64,000 nt of DNA, taken from NCBI GenBank assembly GCA_934597165.1, contig CAKTQP010000004.1, positions 1 to 64,000 on the forward strand. Reading direction: 5' to 3'. How positions within the stretch are numbered: the first letter of the stretch is position 1; each line of letters opens with the position of its first letter. Under the pieces are notes generated by a model, which saw only the letters and a list, made by a program, of their open reading frames with translations, ran no database searches and was not told where the DNA came from. Both the position numbers and the translations under genes were made by a program. The stretch comes from an uncultured Oscillospiraceae bacterium. GTDB lineage: Bacteria > Bacillota > Clostridia > Oscillospirales > Oscillospiraceae. Shown here piece by piece: positions 33,062-42,685 of this stretch.

Positions 33062-34117
33062 ATGAAGATTGTTGTATTGGCCGGTGGCCTCAGTGACGAA
33101 CGGAACGTCTCCCTCTCTTCTGGCACCCTCATCACCGAGGCGCTGCGGAGAAAAGGGCATCGTGTGGCATTAGTGGATCTCTATATGGGCTTGGAAGGGT
33201 ACGACGGTACCATGGAAGCCCTCTTTGACGCCCCCGTGCCCGAGGCTTGGAAGAAGGTCTCCCGCGAGGCACCGGATTTGAAGAAGATCAAAGCAGAACG
33301 CCAGTGGCAGAGCGAGAGCTATTTCGGCGTGGGCGTGCTGGAGCTGTGCCAGCAGGCGGACATCGTGTTCCTGGCTCTCCACGGCAACTGCGGCGAGGAC
33401 GGTCGCGTCCAGGCCACCCTGGAAGCCTTTGGCATCCCCTTCACCGGGGCGAACTACCTGAGCAGCGCCATCGCCATGGATAAAGACCTGACCAAACGCT
33501 TGGTCGCTCCCCTGGGCATTCACACCCCCCAGTGGAAGCGGGTCACCTACACCCAGGGGGACATTCCCGCCCTGGTGTCCGACACCGCCCTCCCCGTGGT
33601 GGTCAAACCCCTCATGGGCGGCTCCTCCATCGGCGTCTCCATCGCCCACGACCCGGCGGAGCTGACGGCGGCGTTGGAGCAGTGCCTGGACATGGGCAGC
33701 AGCACGGTGGTGCTGGAGCAGTACGTGTCCGGCCGGGAGATCCAGGTGGGGTACCTGGTGGATCGGGCGCTGCCCTCCATCGAGATCATCCCCAAGAGCG
33801 GGTTCTACGACTACGAGAACAAGTACCAGCCCGGTGCAGCGGAGGAAATTACGCCCGCACCCATCCCCCCAGAGTGGGAGGCACGGCTGGCGCAGGACAC
33901 CAAGACCGTCTTTGACGCCCTGGGGCTGTCCGTCTACTCCCGGGCGGACTTCATCGTGGACGAAGCCGGCACCCCCTGGTTCCTGGAGATCAACACCCTC
34001 CCCGGCATGACCCCCACCAGCCTGGTGCCTCAGGAGGCAGCGGTGGTGGGCATCAGCTACGACGAGCTGTGCGAGACCATCGTGAATGTCTCCATGAAGC
34101 TGCGCAAGCAGCAGTGA
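33062..34117 (+). CDS. ddl: D-alanine--D-alanine ligase family protein
   Basis: A 351-residue ATP-grasp enzyme that makes D-Ala-D-Ala for the peptidoglycan stem. Motifs: VVLAGGLSDERNVSLSSG at the start, FLALHGNCGEDGRVQATLE, PVVVKPLMGGSSIGVS (ATP-binding loop), and the C-terminal FLEINTLPGMTPTSLVPQ with the metal ligands. The order ddl-murF that follows supports D-Ala-D-Ala rather than D-Ala-D-Lac synthesis, since MurF uses the dipeptide. ATG 33062 comes after AAGGAGCG. Confidence 0.92.
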   Translation: MKIVVLAGGLSDERNVSLSSGTLITEALRRKGHRVALVDLYMGLEGYDGTMEALFDAPVPEAWKKVSREAPDLKKIKAERQWQSESYFGVGVLELCQQADIVFLALHGNCGEDGRVQATLEAFGIPFTGANYLSSAIAMDKDLTKRLVAPLGIHTPQWKRVTYTQGDIPALVSDTALPVVVKPLMGGSSIGVSIAHDPAELTAALEQCLDMGSSTVVLEQYVSGREIQVGYLVDRALPSIEIIPKSGFYDYENKYQPGAAEEITPAPIPPEWEARLAQDTKTVFDALGLSVYSRADFIVDEAGTPWFLEINTLPGMTPTSLVPQEAAVVGISYDELCETIVNVSMKLRKQQ

Positions 34118-34163
34118 CGGAACGCCCCGGATGGGGACAGAGAGAAGGAAGGATTCAACAAGT

Positions 34164-35555
34164 ATGGAAGCAATGACATTGCGTGAGATTTTGCAGGCCA
34201 CCGGCGGCACCCTGCTGGGCACTCTGGTGGACTTGGACACCCCGGTGGGCTCGGTGGATACCGACAGCCGCGCCATGACCGAGGGTGCCCTGTTTGTCCC
34301 CCTGGTGGGCGAGCGGTTCGACGGCCACGCCTACATCGGCAAGTCCCTGGAAAACGGCGCCGTGGGCACCCTCACCGACCACGAGCTGGCAGACTATCGG
34401 CCGGATAAGTTCTACGTGCTGGTGCCGGACACCATGCTGGCCCTGGGTGACCTGGCGGCCTACTATCGCAGCAAGTTTGATGTCAAGATCATCGCCGTCA
34501 CCGGCAGCGTGGGCAAGACCACCTGTAAGGATATGACTGCCGCCGTGCTGAGCCAGAAGTTCCGCACCCTCAAGACCGACGGCAACTTCAACAACAACAT
34601 CGGCGTCCCCAAGACCCTCTTCCGCCTCAGCCACGAGCATCAGGTGGCGGTGGTGGAGATGGGCATGAACCACGTGGGCGAGATCGACTACCTGACCCGC
34701 ATCGCCCGCCCGGACGCTGCCATCATCACCAACATCGGCGACGCCCACATCGAGAACCTGGGCAGCCGGGAGAACACCCTGATGGCCAAAGCGGAGGTGT
34801 TCCACGGCATGAAGGAGAAGGGGCTGGCCATCCTGAACGGCGACGACCCCCTCCTGCGCAGCCTGGACGGGAAGCTGAACCAGTCCATCCTCTGGTACGG
34901 CCAGAACGACGGCAACGACTACCAGTGCAAGGGTCTGGACGAGAGCTTCAGCGACCACATGGTCATGGAGACCGTCACCCCCCGCGGCACCTGGCAGCAG
35001 ACCATCCCCGGCATCGGGCGCTACATGATCTACCCCACCCTGGCGGCAGCTGCCGTGGGGCAGTGGCTGGGGATGACCCAGGAGGAGATCGCGGAAGGCG
35101 TCGGCCACTTCGTCAACTCCAAGATGCGCATGGACACCGTCCGCTGCGGCGACGGCGTCACCGTCCTCAACGACACCTACAACGCCAACCCCCAGTCCAT
35201 GCGGGCGGCGCTGGAGGTGCTGTCCAAGTTCGACGGCGACTACAAGGTGGCTGTCCTGGGGGATATGCTGGAGCTGGGCGACCTGGGGCCTGCCCTCCAC
35301 GAGAGCGTGGGCAAGTTCGTGGTCTCCTGCGGCATCGACTGCCTGGTGGCAGTGGGGACCCTGGCGGAGAACATCTACAACGCCGCCCAGGCGGGCGGCA
35401 AGGTGGAGTGCTACTATCGCCCCACCAAAGAGGAAGCAAAAGCAGTGCTGGATCAGGTCATCCGCAAGAACACCACCGTCCTCTGTAAGGCCTCCCGCGG
35501 GATGGCCATGGAGGAGCTGGTGGAGTATATCAAGGAGATCCGTCCAGAAGGATAA
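34164..35555 (+). CDS. murF: UDP-N-acetylmuramoyl-tripeptide--D-alanyl-D-alanine ligase
   Basis: The 463-residue Mur ligase adds D-Ala-D-Ala to the UDP-MurNAc tripeptide. Three domains: an N-terminal UDP-binding fold with TDSRAMTEGALFVPL, the central ATPase with VTGSVGKTTCKD and VVEMGMNHVGEIDYL, and the C-terminal domain opening with LNDTYNANPQSMRAAL. It starts 46 bp after ddl behind AGAAGGAAGG and is certainly part of the same unit. Confidence 0.95.
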   Translation: MEAMTLREILQATGGTLLGTLVDLDTPVGSVDTDSRAMTEGALFVPLVGERFDGHAYIGKSLENGAVGTLTDHELADYRPDKFYVLVPDTMLALGDLAAYYRSKFDVKIIAVTGSVGKTTCKDMTAAVLSQKFRTLKTDGNFNNNIGVPKTLFRLSHEHQVAVVEMGMNHVGEIDYLTRIARPDAAIITNIGDAHIENLGSRENTLMAKAEVFHGMKEKGLAILNGDDPLLRSLDGKLNQSILWYGQNDGNDYQCKGLDESFSDHMVMETVTPRGTWQQTIPGIGRYMIYPTLAAAAVGQWLGMTQEEIAEGVGHFVNSKMRMDTVRCGDGVTVLNDTYNANPQSMRAALEVLSKFDGDYKVAVLGDMLELGDLGPALHESVGKFVVSCGIDCLVAVGTLAENIYNAAQAGGKVECYYRPTKEEAKAVLDQVIRKNTTVLCKASRGMAMEELVEYIKEIRPEG

Positions 35556-35576
35556 AGAGAAAGGGAGCAGGCGGCC

Positions 35577-37487
35577 ATGATCGAATTTTCCGTAACCAAC
35601 CTAGTCAAAGCGTTTACCATCGGGGACAACATCCTGGACGGCCTGACCTTCCACATCAACCAAGGCGAGCGGGTGGGTCTGCTGGGCAAGAACGGCAGCG
35701 GCAAGAGCACCCTCTTTAAGATCCTCACCGGCGAGCTGGACTACGACGAGGGGGAAGTCTCCATCGCACCCGGCCGCCGGATGGGGCTCATCTCCCAGAT
35801 TCCCGTCTACCCAGAGGGCTACACCGTGGAGGCGGTCTTGGAGACCGCCTTCCAGCGGGTGCGGCGCATCGAGAAAGAGATGAAGGAGCTGGAGGAGCAG
35901 ATGGCAGGCGGCGACGCCAGTCGGACGGTGCTGGAGCGGTACGACAAGCTCAACACCGACTTTGAGCTGGCCGGAGGCTATGACACGGCGGTGCAGGTGA
36001 ACAAGGTCTGCAACGGCCTGGGCATCCCAGACGCCATGCGCCAGCAGCCCTTCGCCTCCCTCTCCGGCGGCGAGCAGACCCGGGTGAACCTGGGTCGCCT
36101 CATTTTGGAGGACACCGACATCCTGCTGCTGGACGAGCCCACCAACCACCTGGATCTCCACGCGGTGGAGTGGCTGGAAGGATATTTAAAGAGCTTCCCT
36201 GGCACCGTCCTGACCATCTCCCATGACCGGTATTTCTTAGATCAGGTGGTCACCCGGGTCATCGAGATCAACCGGGGCAAGGCGGAGTTCTATGCCGGCA
36301 ACTACAGCTTCTACGCCGAGGAGAAGGAGAAGCGCTACCGGGAGCAGCTCAAGCAGTACGAGAAGGAGCAGGCCAAGATCGCCCAGCTCACCGCCGTGGC
36401 CACGGTCATGCACCAGCGTGGCACGGAGAAGATGCACAAGACCGCCTTCGCCATGGAAAAGCGCATCGAGCGCCTGCGCAGCACCGAGCGTCCCATGGCC
36501 AAGGAGCGGGCGTTGAAGATGCAGTTCTCCAGCTGGGAGTTCAACGGGGACGAGCTGTTCACCGTGGAGGACGTGACCAAGTCCTTCGGCGGGCGCACCC
36601 TCTTCGACCACGTGAGCCTGGAAGCCCACGGCGGCGAGCGCATCGCCCTGCTGGGGGACAACGGCACCGGCAAGACCACCTTCCTGAAGATTTTGCTGGG
36701 GGACGAGCTGCCCGACAAGGGGTGGGTGCATTACGGCCCCACCGTCCGCAAGGGCTGCCTGCCTCAGATCGTCCAGTTCGAGGACCCGGAACGGACCCTG
36801 CTGGACACCATGTTGTGGGAGCAGGGCTGCTCTGCCCAGGAGGCACGGGATCGGCTGGGCGCCTTCCGGTTCCAGGGGGAGGACGTGTTCAAGACCGTCA
36901 ACACCCTGTCCGGCGGCGAGCGCTCTCGGCTGAAGCTGTGTATGCTCATGGATGAGCGCATCAACTTTTTGGTGCTGGACGAGCCCACCAACCACCTGGA
37001 CATCGCGTCCCGAGAGTGGATCGAAGAGGCGGTGGAGAACTTCGACGGGGCGCTGCTCTTCGTGTCCCATGACCGGTATTTCATCAACCGGTTCGCCAAC
37101 CGCATTTGGATGTTGGAGGACGGGAAGATCACCGATTTCAAGGGGGACTACCAGCAGTGGCTGGCCAAGAAGGCACGGGAGGAAGAGCTGAAGAACGTGC
37201 TGAAGCCCCAGAACAGTAAGAAACAGGAAAAAGAGGGAAAGCGAGAGAAAAAGCAAAAAAAGCAGCCTGGCGGCACCAAAATGACCGAAAAGAAGCGCAA
37301 CAGCGTGGAAAAGGAGATTTCCAAGGTGGAAAACCAGCTCCAGGAGCTGGCGGATTCCATGGAAGGGTGCGGTTCCGATTACCAGAAGCTGCAAGAGATC
37401 GCAGAGCAGCAGGCGGCGCTGGAAGCCCAGCTGGAAGGATTGTACCAGCAGTGGGAGGAGCTGTCCTTGTTGCTGGAGGAGGGGTAA
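35577..37487 (+). CDS. ABC-F family ATPase
   Basis: A 636-residue soluble protein with two ABC modules: Walker A GKNGSGKST near 37 and GDNGTGKTT near 361, signatures LSGGEQTR and LSGGERSR, and two LDEPTNHLD Walker B regions. A charged linker with a coiled coil lies between them, and a Lys/Glu-rich C-terminal coiled coil (about 540-635) ends the chain. There are no membrane segments. ABC-F proteins act on ribosomes, rescuing stalled translation or giving ribosome-targeted antibiotic resistance; the linker is too poorly resolved by eye to say which. It is 21 bp after murF. Confidence 0.9.
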   Translation: MIEFSVTNLVKAFTIGDNILDGLTFHINQGERVGLLGKNGSGKSTLFKILTGELDYDEGEVSIAPGRRMGLISQIPVYPEGYTVEAVLETAFQRVRRIEKEMKELEEQMAGGDASRTVLERYDKLNTDFELAGGYDTAVQVNKVCNGLGIPDAMRQQPFASLSGGEQTRVNLGRLILEDTDILLLDEPTNHLDLHAVEWLEGYLKSFPGTVLTISHDRYFLDQVVTRVIEINRGKAEFYAGNYSFYAEEKEKRYREQLKQYEKEQAKIAQLTAVATVMHQRGTEKMHKTAFAMEKRIERLRSTERPMAKERALKMQFSSWEFNGDELFTVEDVTKSFGGRTLFDHVSLEAHGGERIALLGDNGTGKTTFLKILLGDELPDKGWVHYGPTVRKGCLPQIVQFEDPERTLLDTMLWEQGCSAQEARDRLGAFRFQGEDVFKTVNTLSGGERSRLKLCMLMDERINFLVLDEPTNHLDIASREWIEEAVENFDGALLFVSHDRYFINRFANRIWMLEDGKITDFKGDYQQWLAKKAREEELKNVLKPQNSKKQEKEGKREKKQKKQPGGTKMTEKKRNSVEKEISKVENQLQELADSMEGCGSDYQKLQEIAEQQAALEAQLEGLYQQWEELSLLLEEG

Positions 37488-37490
37488 CCC

Positions 37491-38117
37491 ATGAAAAAAG
37501 CAAAACGACCCAGATCCATCTTCTTTCGTATCGTCATCGCGTGCCTGGCCATCCTGTTGGCCGGGTTCTGCGTGCTGGAGGCCATCATCATCACCGGCGG
37601 CCGTTCCAGCAAGGATCAGAGCGGGGATGCCCTCATCGTCCTGGGCGCCCAGGTCTACCACAGCGGCCCGTCCCCGGTGCTGAAACGACGGCTCCAGGCG
37701 GCGCTGGACTACATCGACGCCCACCCGGACGAAAATTTCCCCATCATCGTCAGCGGTGCTCAGGGTCAGAACGAGCTGGAGACCGAGGCGCAGGCCATGG
37801 AGACCTACCTGGTGTCCCACGGCGTGGACAAGGCCCGTATCCACCAGGAGGATCGGTCCTACAACACCTATCAGAACCTGGAGAACAGCGCCAAGGTGCT
37901 CCAGTCTCTGGGCTATGACCTGGCCGACACCCGGGTCATGATCGTCTCCAACAACTTCCACCTGACACGGGTGCGGATGCTGGCGGAGCGCTGTGGGCTG
38001 AACGCAGGCACCGTGTCCGCGCCTATGCCGGAGTGGACCAGTACGCTGTTCTCCTATACGAGAGAGGCACCGGCGCTGGTGAAATCCTTCCTGCTGGACA
38101 GAGGGGGAGCCGGTTAA
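37491..38117 (+). CDS. YdcF/SanA family protein (DUF218)
   Basis: A 208-residue protein with one N-terminal membrane helix (13-34) and an external DUF218 domain: ALIVLGAQVYHSGPSPVLKRRLQAALD, then PIIVSGAQGQNELETEAQAMETYLVSHGV, then EDRSYNTYQNLENS and VSNNFHLTRV. Family members such as SanA and ElyC affect envelope integrity. The start lies 3 bp after the ABC-F stop with GGAGGAGGGG before it, so it belongs to the same transcript. Confidence 0.88.
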   Translation: MKKAKRPRSIFFRIVIACLAILLAGFCVLEAIIITGGRSSKDQSGDALIVLGAQVYHSGPSPVLKRRLQAALDYIDAHPDENFPIIVSGAQGQNELETEAQAMETYLVSHGVDKARIHQEDRSYNTYQNLENSAKVLQSLGYDLADTRVMIVSNNFHLTRVRMLAERCGLNAGTVSAPMPEWTSTLFSYTREAPALVKSFLLDRGGAG

Positions 38118-38154
38118 AAAAGACCAGGAATGTGAACGACAAAGGAGCGCCGAA

Positions 38155-39225
38155 ATGTTCGAAAAACTCCAACAAATGGAAGAGAACTACAGCATCCTCC
38201 AAGAGAAGCTGAACCAGCCGGAGACCTACGACGACCCCAAAGTAGCAGCCCGCCTGAACCGGGAGCTGAAGGAGCTGGAAGAGGTGGTGAGCACCTACCG
38301 GACGTGGGAAGCCTGCCGCCAGAACTGCGACGAGCTGGAAGGGCTGCTGCACAGCGACGACCCGGAGCTGCGGAGCCTGGCAGGGGAGGAGTTCTATGAG
38401 GAGAAGAAGCGGCGGGAGGCGCTGGAGCGCCAGCTACAGACCCTCCTCATCCCCAAGGACCCGGACGACGGCAAGAGCGTCATCATCGAGGTGCGTGCCG
38501 GAGTGGGCGGCGAAGAGGCCGCCCTTTTTGCCCACTCTTTGTGCCGGATGTACGGTATGTACGGCATGAAGCGGGGGTGGAAGCAGGAGCAGATCAGCGC
38601 CAACGAGACCGAGCTGGGCGGCGTGAAAGAGGCCGTGTTTGCCCTGGACGGGGCGGGGGCTTACGCCCGGATGAAGTACGAGAGCGGCGTCCACCGAGTC
38701 CAGCGGGTGCCGGAGACGGAATCCGGTGGGCGGGTCCACACCAGCACCGTCACCGTGGCGGTGCTGCCTGAGGTGGACGACGTGGAGTTCGAGCTGAACC
38801 GAGACGACCTGCGCATCGACACCTTCCGCTCCTCCGGTGCCGGTGGACAGCACATCAACAAGACCTCCTCCGCCATCCGCATCACCCACCTGCCCACCGG
38901 CATGGTGGTGGAGTGCCAGGATCAGCGGAGCCAGCTGCAAAACAAGGAAAAAGCCCTGCAAGTCCTCCGCTCCCGGCTGTATCAGCAGAAGGTGGAGGAG
39001 CAGCAGAGCGAAGTGGCCGCCCAGCGCCGCAGCCAGGTGGGCAGCGGGATGCGCAACGAGCGCATCCGCACCTACAACTTCCCCCAGGGTCGCGTCACCG
39101 ACCATCGCATCGGCCTGACCCTGTATCGCATCGACGACGTGATGAACGGGGATCTGGACGAGATCATCGACGCCCTGACGGCGGCGGAACAGGCGGAAAA
39201 GCTGCAAAATATGAGCGAAACCTAA
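38155..39225 (+). CDS. prfA: Peptide chain release factor 1
   Basis: The 356-residue factor terminates at UAA and UAG. It has the codon-recognition tripeptide region RVPETESGGRVHTS (PET at 186-188, equivalent to the P-x-T motif of RF1) and the catalytic GGQ at 230-232 within GAGGQHINKTSSAIR. prmC, which methylates the GGQ glutamine and often follows prfA, is not the next gene here. Confidence 0.95.
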   Translation: MFEKLQQMEENYSILQEKLNQPETYDDPKVAARLNRELKELEEVVSTYRTWEACRQNCDELEGLLHSDDPELRSLAGEEFYEEKKRREALERQLQTLLIPKDPDDGKSVIIEVRAGVGGEEAALFAHSLCRMYGMYGMKRGWKQEQISANETELGGVKEAVFALDGAGAYARMKYESGVHRVQRVPETESGGRVHTSTVTVAVLPEVDDVEFELNRDDLRIDTFRSSGAGGQHINKTSSAIRITHLPTGMVVECQDQRSQLQNKEKALQVLRSRLYQQKVEEQQSEVAAQRRSQVGSGMRNERIRTYNFPQGRVTDHRIGLTLYRIDDVMNGDLDEIIDALTAAEQAEKLQNMSET

Positions 39226-39247
39226 ACAGAAAACTTGGTGAAACAGA

Positions 39248-40891
39248 GTGAAGACCAACGTATACAATATCCCCTGCGTCCAGGGACACGAGGCGGAGAT
39301 CGAAGCGGCAGCCCAGGTCATCCGGGAGGGCGGCCTGGTGGCCATCCCCACCGAGACCGTCTACGGCCTGGGCGCAGACGCCCTGAACGAACAGGCGGTG
39401 GCCGCCATCTACCAGGCCAAGGGACGTCCCTCGGACAACCCCCTCATCATCCACGTCCCCGGCGCCCACTGGCTGGAGCGCTACTGCGTGGACGTGCCCC
39501 AGGCGGCCTATGACCTGGCCCAAAAGTTCTGGCCAGGCCCCCTGACCATGATCCTGCCCCGGAAGGACAACGTGCCCGACCGGACGACGGGCGGGCTGAA
39601 TACCGTGGGGGTGCGCTGCCCCGACCACCCGGTGACCTTGGCCATCATCGAGGCCGCCGGTGTCCCCATCGCCGCCCCCAGCGCCAACACCTCCGGCCGT
39701 CCCAGCTGCACCAACGCCCAGGACGTGCTGGAGGACATGAACGGCAAGATCCCCGCCATCGTGGACGGCGGCCCCTGCGCAGTGGGGGTGGAGTCCACCA
39801 TTTTAGATCTGACCGTCACCCCGCCCCAGCTGCTCCGTCCCGGCGGTATGCCTTTGGAAGCCCTGGAAGCGGTGGTGGGGGAGATCTCCGTTGACCACGC
39901 GGTCACCGGTCAGCTGAAACCCGGCGAAAAGCCCCGTGCCCCAGGCATGAAGTACCGCCACTACGCCCCCCACGCCAAGGTCACCGTCCTCACCGGCGAC
40001 GGCGCGGAGACGGCGGCGTACATCCGGGCGCACATCACCCCCGGCGGCGGCGTCATCTGCTTTGACGAGTACGTAAAACTGTTCCCCGACTGCGTGACCC
40101 ACCCGCTGGGCGCTGAAGGGGACAAGGCGGAGCAGGCGCGGCGGGTCTTTGACGCCCTGCGGGAGTTTGACCACACGGACGTGACGGAGATCTATGCCCA
40201 GTGCCCGGACGACACCGGGTTGGGTCTGGCCATCGGGAACCGGCTGAAGAAGGCGGCAGGGTTCCACGTGGTGAATTTGGAACGAGAGAGAGCGCATCCT
40301 ATGAAGATTATTGGTATCACCGGCGGCACCGGCGCCGGCAAGACCAGCGCGCTGAACGTGCTGGCGGAAATGAACGTGGAGATCCTGGACTGCGACGTGA
40401 TCTATCACCAGCTCATCCAGACCAGCCAAGCCCTGCGCACCGCCCTGACCGAACGGTTCGGGGACGTGTTCTGCGCGGACGGTTTGGATCGGCAGAAGCT
40501 GGGCAACCTGGTATTCCAGAACCCAGACGCCCTGGCTCAGCTCAACGCCATCACCATGGGCTTCGTGGAAGCGGAAGTCCACGCCCGAATGAAGCGGGCG
40601 GAGGCCGCCCATCGCATCGGCGTAGCCATCGACGCCATCGGTCTGCTGGAGTCCGACGTGCGCCACGAGTGCGACGTGCTGGTGGCCATCACTGCGCCTG
40701 CTGAGGTGCGCTGCAAGCGTATCATGGCGCGAGAGGGCATCAGCGAGGAATACGCTTGGAATCGGGTGAAGGCTCAGAAGGATGAGAGCTATTTCAAGGA
40801 AAATTGCGACTACGTACTGCCCAATGACAGCACCGAGGAAGTGTTCCGGATGCGAGCAGTCGCATTGTTTACCAAGGTGCTGAATCAGTGA
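39248..40891 (+). CDS. Fusion of threonylcarbamoyl-AMP synthase (Sua5) and dephospho-CoA kinase (CoaE)
   Basis: One uninterrupted 547-codon frame encodes two complete enzymes. Residues 1 to about 345 are a Sua5-type protein: IPTETVYGLGADAL, AKGRPSDNPLIIH, APSANTSGRPS and the C-terminal Sua5 domain, acting in t6A tRNA modification. Residues 352-547 are a full CoaE: P-loop GITGGTGAGKTS, ILDCDVIYH and the C-terminal helices. Met352 (ATG 40301) is preceded by GAGAGAG, so CoaE might also start separately, but no stop divides the two. The GTG start at 39248 has only a weak ribosome site. The gene lies 22 bp after prfA. Confidence 0.88.
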   Translation: MKTNVYNIPCVQGHEAEIEAAAQVIREGGLVAIPTETVYGLGADALNEQAVAAIYQAKGRPSDNPLIIHVPGAHWLERYCVDVPQAAYDLAQKFWPGPLTMILPRKDNVPDRTTGGLNTVGVRCPDHPVTLAIIEAAGVPIAAPSANTSGRPSCTNAQDVLEDMNGKIPAIVDGGPCAVGVESTILDLTVTPPQLLRPGGMPLEALEAVVGEISVDHAVTGQLKPGEKPRAPGMKYRHYAPHAKVTVLTGDGAETAAYIRAHITPGGGVICFDEYVKLFPDCVTHPLGAEGDKAEQARRVFDALREFDHTDVTEIYAQCPDDTGLGLAIGNRLKKAAGFHVVNLERERAHPMKIIGITGGTGAGKTSALNVLAEMNVEILDCDVIYHQLIQTSQALRTALTERFGDVFCADGLDRQKLGNLVFQNPDALAQLNAITMGFVEAEVHARMKRAEAAHRIGVAIDAIGLLESDVRHECDVLVAITAPAEVRCKRIMAREGISEEYAWNRVKAQKDESYFKENCDYVLPNDSTEEVFRMRAVALFTKVLNQ

Positions 40892-40917
40892 GGGACATCA
40901 AAAAGGAGGAACCTTTG

Positions 40918-42306
40918 ATGAGCGCAAAGAGAAGCGACGCCCTGCTGCACAAGCGGGAGAACGGCTATCGCAGCCTGTCTGCGGAAGAGAAGGCGGCGAT
41001 GAACGCCTACTGCGAAGATTACAAGACTTTTTTGGACAAGAGCCGCACCGAACGGGAGGCCGTCCGTTACACCGTCCAGCTGGCTGAGGCTCGTGGCTAT
41101 CGCCCCTATCACCGGGGGGACGCCCTGAAGCCGGGGGATAAGATCTATCGGGTCAACCGGGATAAGGCCATCATGCTGGCGGTCATGGGCACCGAACCCC
41201 TGGACAAGGGCGTGAACATCGGTGCCGCCCACATCGACGCCCCTCGGCTGGACTTGAAGCCCAACCCCCTCATCGAGGACAGTGAGTTCGCCCTTTTAAA
41301 AACCCACTACTACGGCGGCATCCGCAAGTACCATTGGGTCTCCATCCCCCTGTCCCTCCGTGGCGTGGTGGTGAAGCGGGACGGCACCAAGGTGGACGTG
41401 GTCATCGGCGGCGAGCCCGGCGACCCCCTCCTGACCATCCCCGACCTGCTGCCCCACCTGGCGGATAAGCAGGCCAAGGAACCCCTGTGGCAGGCCATCA
41501 AGGGGGAGGATCTGAACATTCTGGTGGGCAGCGAACCGTACCCCGACCCGGACGAGAAGGACGCGGTGAAGCTGATGGTGCTGGACATCCTGAACCAGAA
41601 GTACGGCATGGTGGAGGAGGACTTCCTGTCCGCTGAGCTGTGCGCGGTGCCAGCCTATCCGGTGGCGGACGTGGGGCTGGATCGCTCCATGATCGGCTCC
41701 TACGGCCAGGACGATCGGGTGTGCAGCTTTGCCGCCTTGCAGGGTCTGTTCGACGCAGAGGAGACCCTGAAACGCACCGGCGTGTGCATGCTGGTGGATA
41801 AGGAAGAAATTGGCTCTGAGGGCGTCAGCGGGATGCAGTCTTGGGCGTTCGACACCTTTCTATCCGACCTGTGCGACGCCACCGGCGCCAGCCTCAAGAG
41901 CTGCTATGAACATTCCTTCTGCCTGTCCGCCGACGTGACCGCCGCCTTCGACCCCAACTTCGCCGAGGTCTATGAAAAGCACAACGCCGCCCGCTTGAAC
42001 CGCGGCGTGGGTCTGTGCAAGTATACCGGCGCACGGGGCAAGTCCGGCGCCAGCGACGCCTCTGCCGAAGTGGTGGGCTACGTGCGCAAGCTGTTCAACG
42101 ACAACGGCATCCTGTGGCAGCTGTCCGAGATGGGCAAAGTAGACGTGGGCGGCGGCGGCACCGTGGCTCTGTATATGGCCAACCGGAACATCGACACCAT
42201 CGACGCCGGTACGCCGGTGCTGGCCATGCACTCGCCCTTCGAGGTGACCGGGAAGTTGGATTGTTATATGACTTACCGGAGTATGAAGGCCGTGTTCGAG
42301 GCTTAA
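40918..42306 (+). CDS. M18 family aminopeptidase
   Basis: The 462-residue metalloaminopeptidase has the M18 metal ligands in GAAHIDAPRLDLKP, VDKEEIGSEGVSGMQ and the C-terminal AMHSPFEVTGKLD, plus a dimerisation domain insert (THYYGGIRKYHW). It removes N-terminal, often acidic or neutral, residues from peptides in the cytoplasm. ATG 40918 follows a perfect AAAAAGGAGGA. It closes the prfA-sua5/coaE gene group. Confidence 0.92.
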   Translation: MSAKRSDALLHKRENGYRSLSAEEKAAMNAYCEDYKTFLDKSRTEREAVRYTVQLAEARGYRPYHRGDALKPGDKIYRVNRDKAIMLAVMGTEPLDKGVNIGAAHIDAPRLDLKPNPLIEDSEFALLKTHYYGGIRKYHWVSIPLSLRGVVVKRDGTKVDVVIGGEPGDPLLTIPDLLPHLADKQAKEPLWQAIKGEDLNILVGSEPYPDPDEKDAVKLMVLDILNQKYGMVEEDFLSAELCAVPAYPVADVGLDRSMIGSYGQDDRVCSFAALQGLFDAEETLKRTGVCMLVDKEEIGSEGVSGMQSWAFDTFLSDLCDATGASLKSCYEHSFCLSADVTAAFDPNFAEVYEKHNAARLNRGVGLCKYTGARGKSGASDASAEVVGYVRKLFNDNGILWQLSEMGKVDVGGGGTVALYMANRNIDTIDAGTPVLAMHSPFEVTGKLDCYMTYRSMKAVFEA

Positions 42307-42438
42307 ACGCAAGCATAACGGAGACCAAGTGCCGCAGGCCGACTTAAGCTTTTTTTCGCTTCCTTTTCTTCTCGATAAGTGAGATTCTAAATCTTTGATT
42401 TAGCACAATCGAACTTACACAGAGTGAGAAAAGGAAGT

Positions 42439-42488
42439 GGGGTCCAGGGGCAAGGCCCCTGGTCGCAGACCGCAGTCTGCGAAACCCC
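42439..42488. repeat. Multibranch (three-way) fold of perfect hairpins
   Basis: Two perfect 8-bp hairpins, CCAGGGGC/GCCCCTGG (42444-42462) and TCGCAGAC/GTCTGCGA (42463-42482), are enclosed by a GGGGT/ACCCC stem (42439-42443 and 42484-42488). The arrangement is that of a three-way junction RNA. Confidence 0.6.
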
Positions 42489-42547
42489 CTGTGCTTCCAA
42501 AGCGCAGAGTGGGTGAATTTTCAGCGTAGCTGAAAAGAGGGAGAACC

Positions 42548-42617
42548 CCGCAGCGTTAAGAAAACCTGCCGGGGGCAGGTTTTTAGCGGAGGCCCCGCCT
42601 GTCAACAGGCGGGGGGA
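42548..42617. repeat. Two-hairpin intergenic element, copy 1
   Basis: Starts CCGCAGCGTTAAG. Hairpin I: 42561-42570 with 42574-42583, loop GGG. Hairpin II: 42593-42602 with 42605-42614. The second copy lies at 51958-52030; differences between them keep the base pairing. Confidence 0.75.
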
Positions 42618-42685
42618 CGGTTCGGGTAGGAGTACAAGGAAGCGCAATTTCTCAACCCTACCCTGGGGGTTCCCCGAAATAGGCA

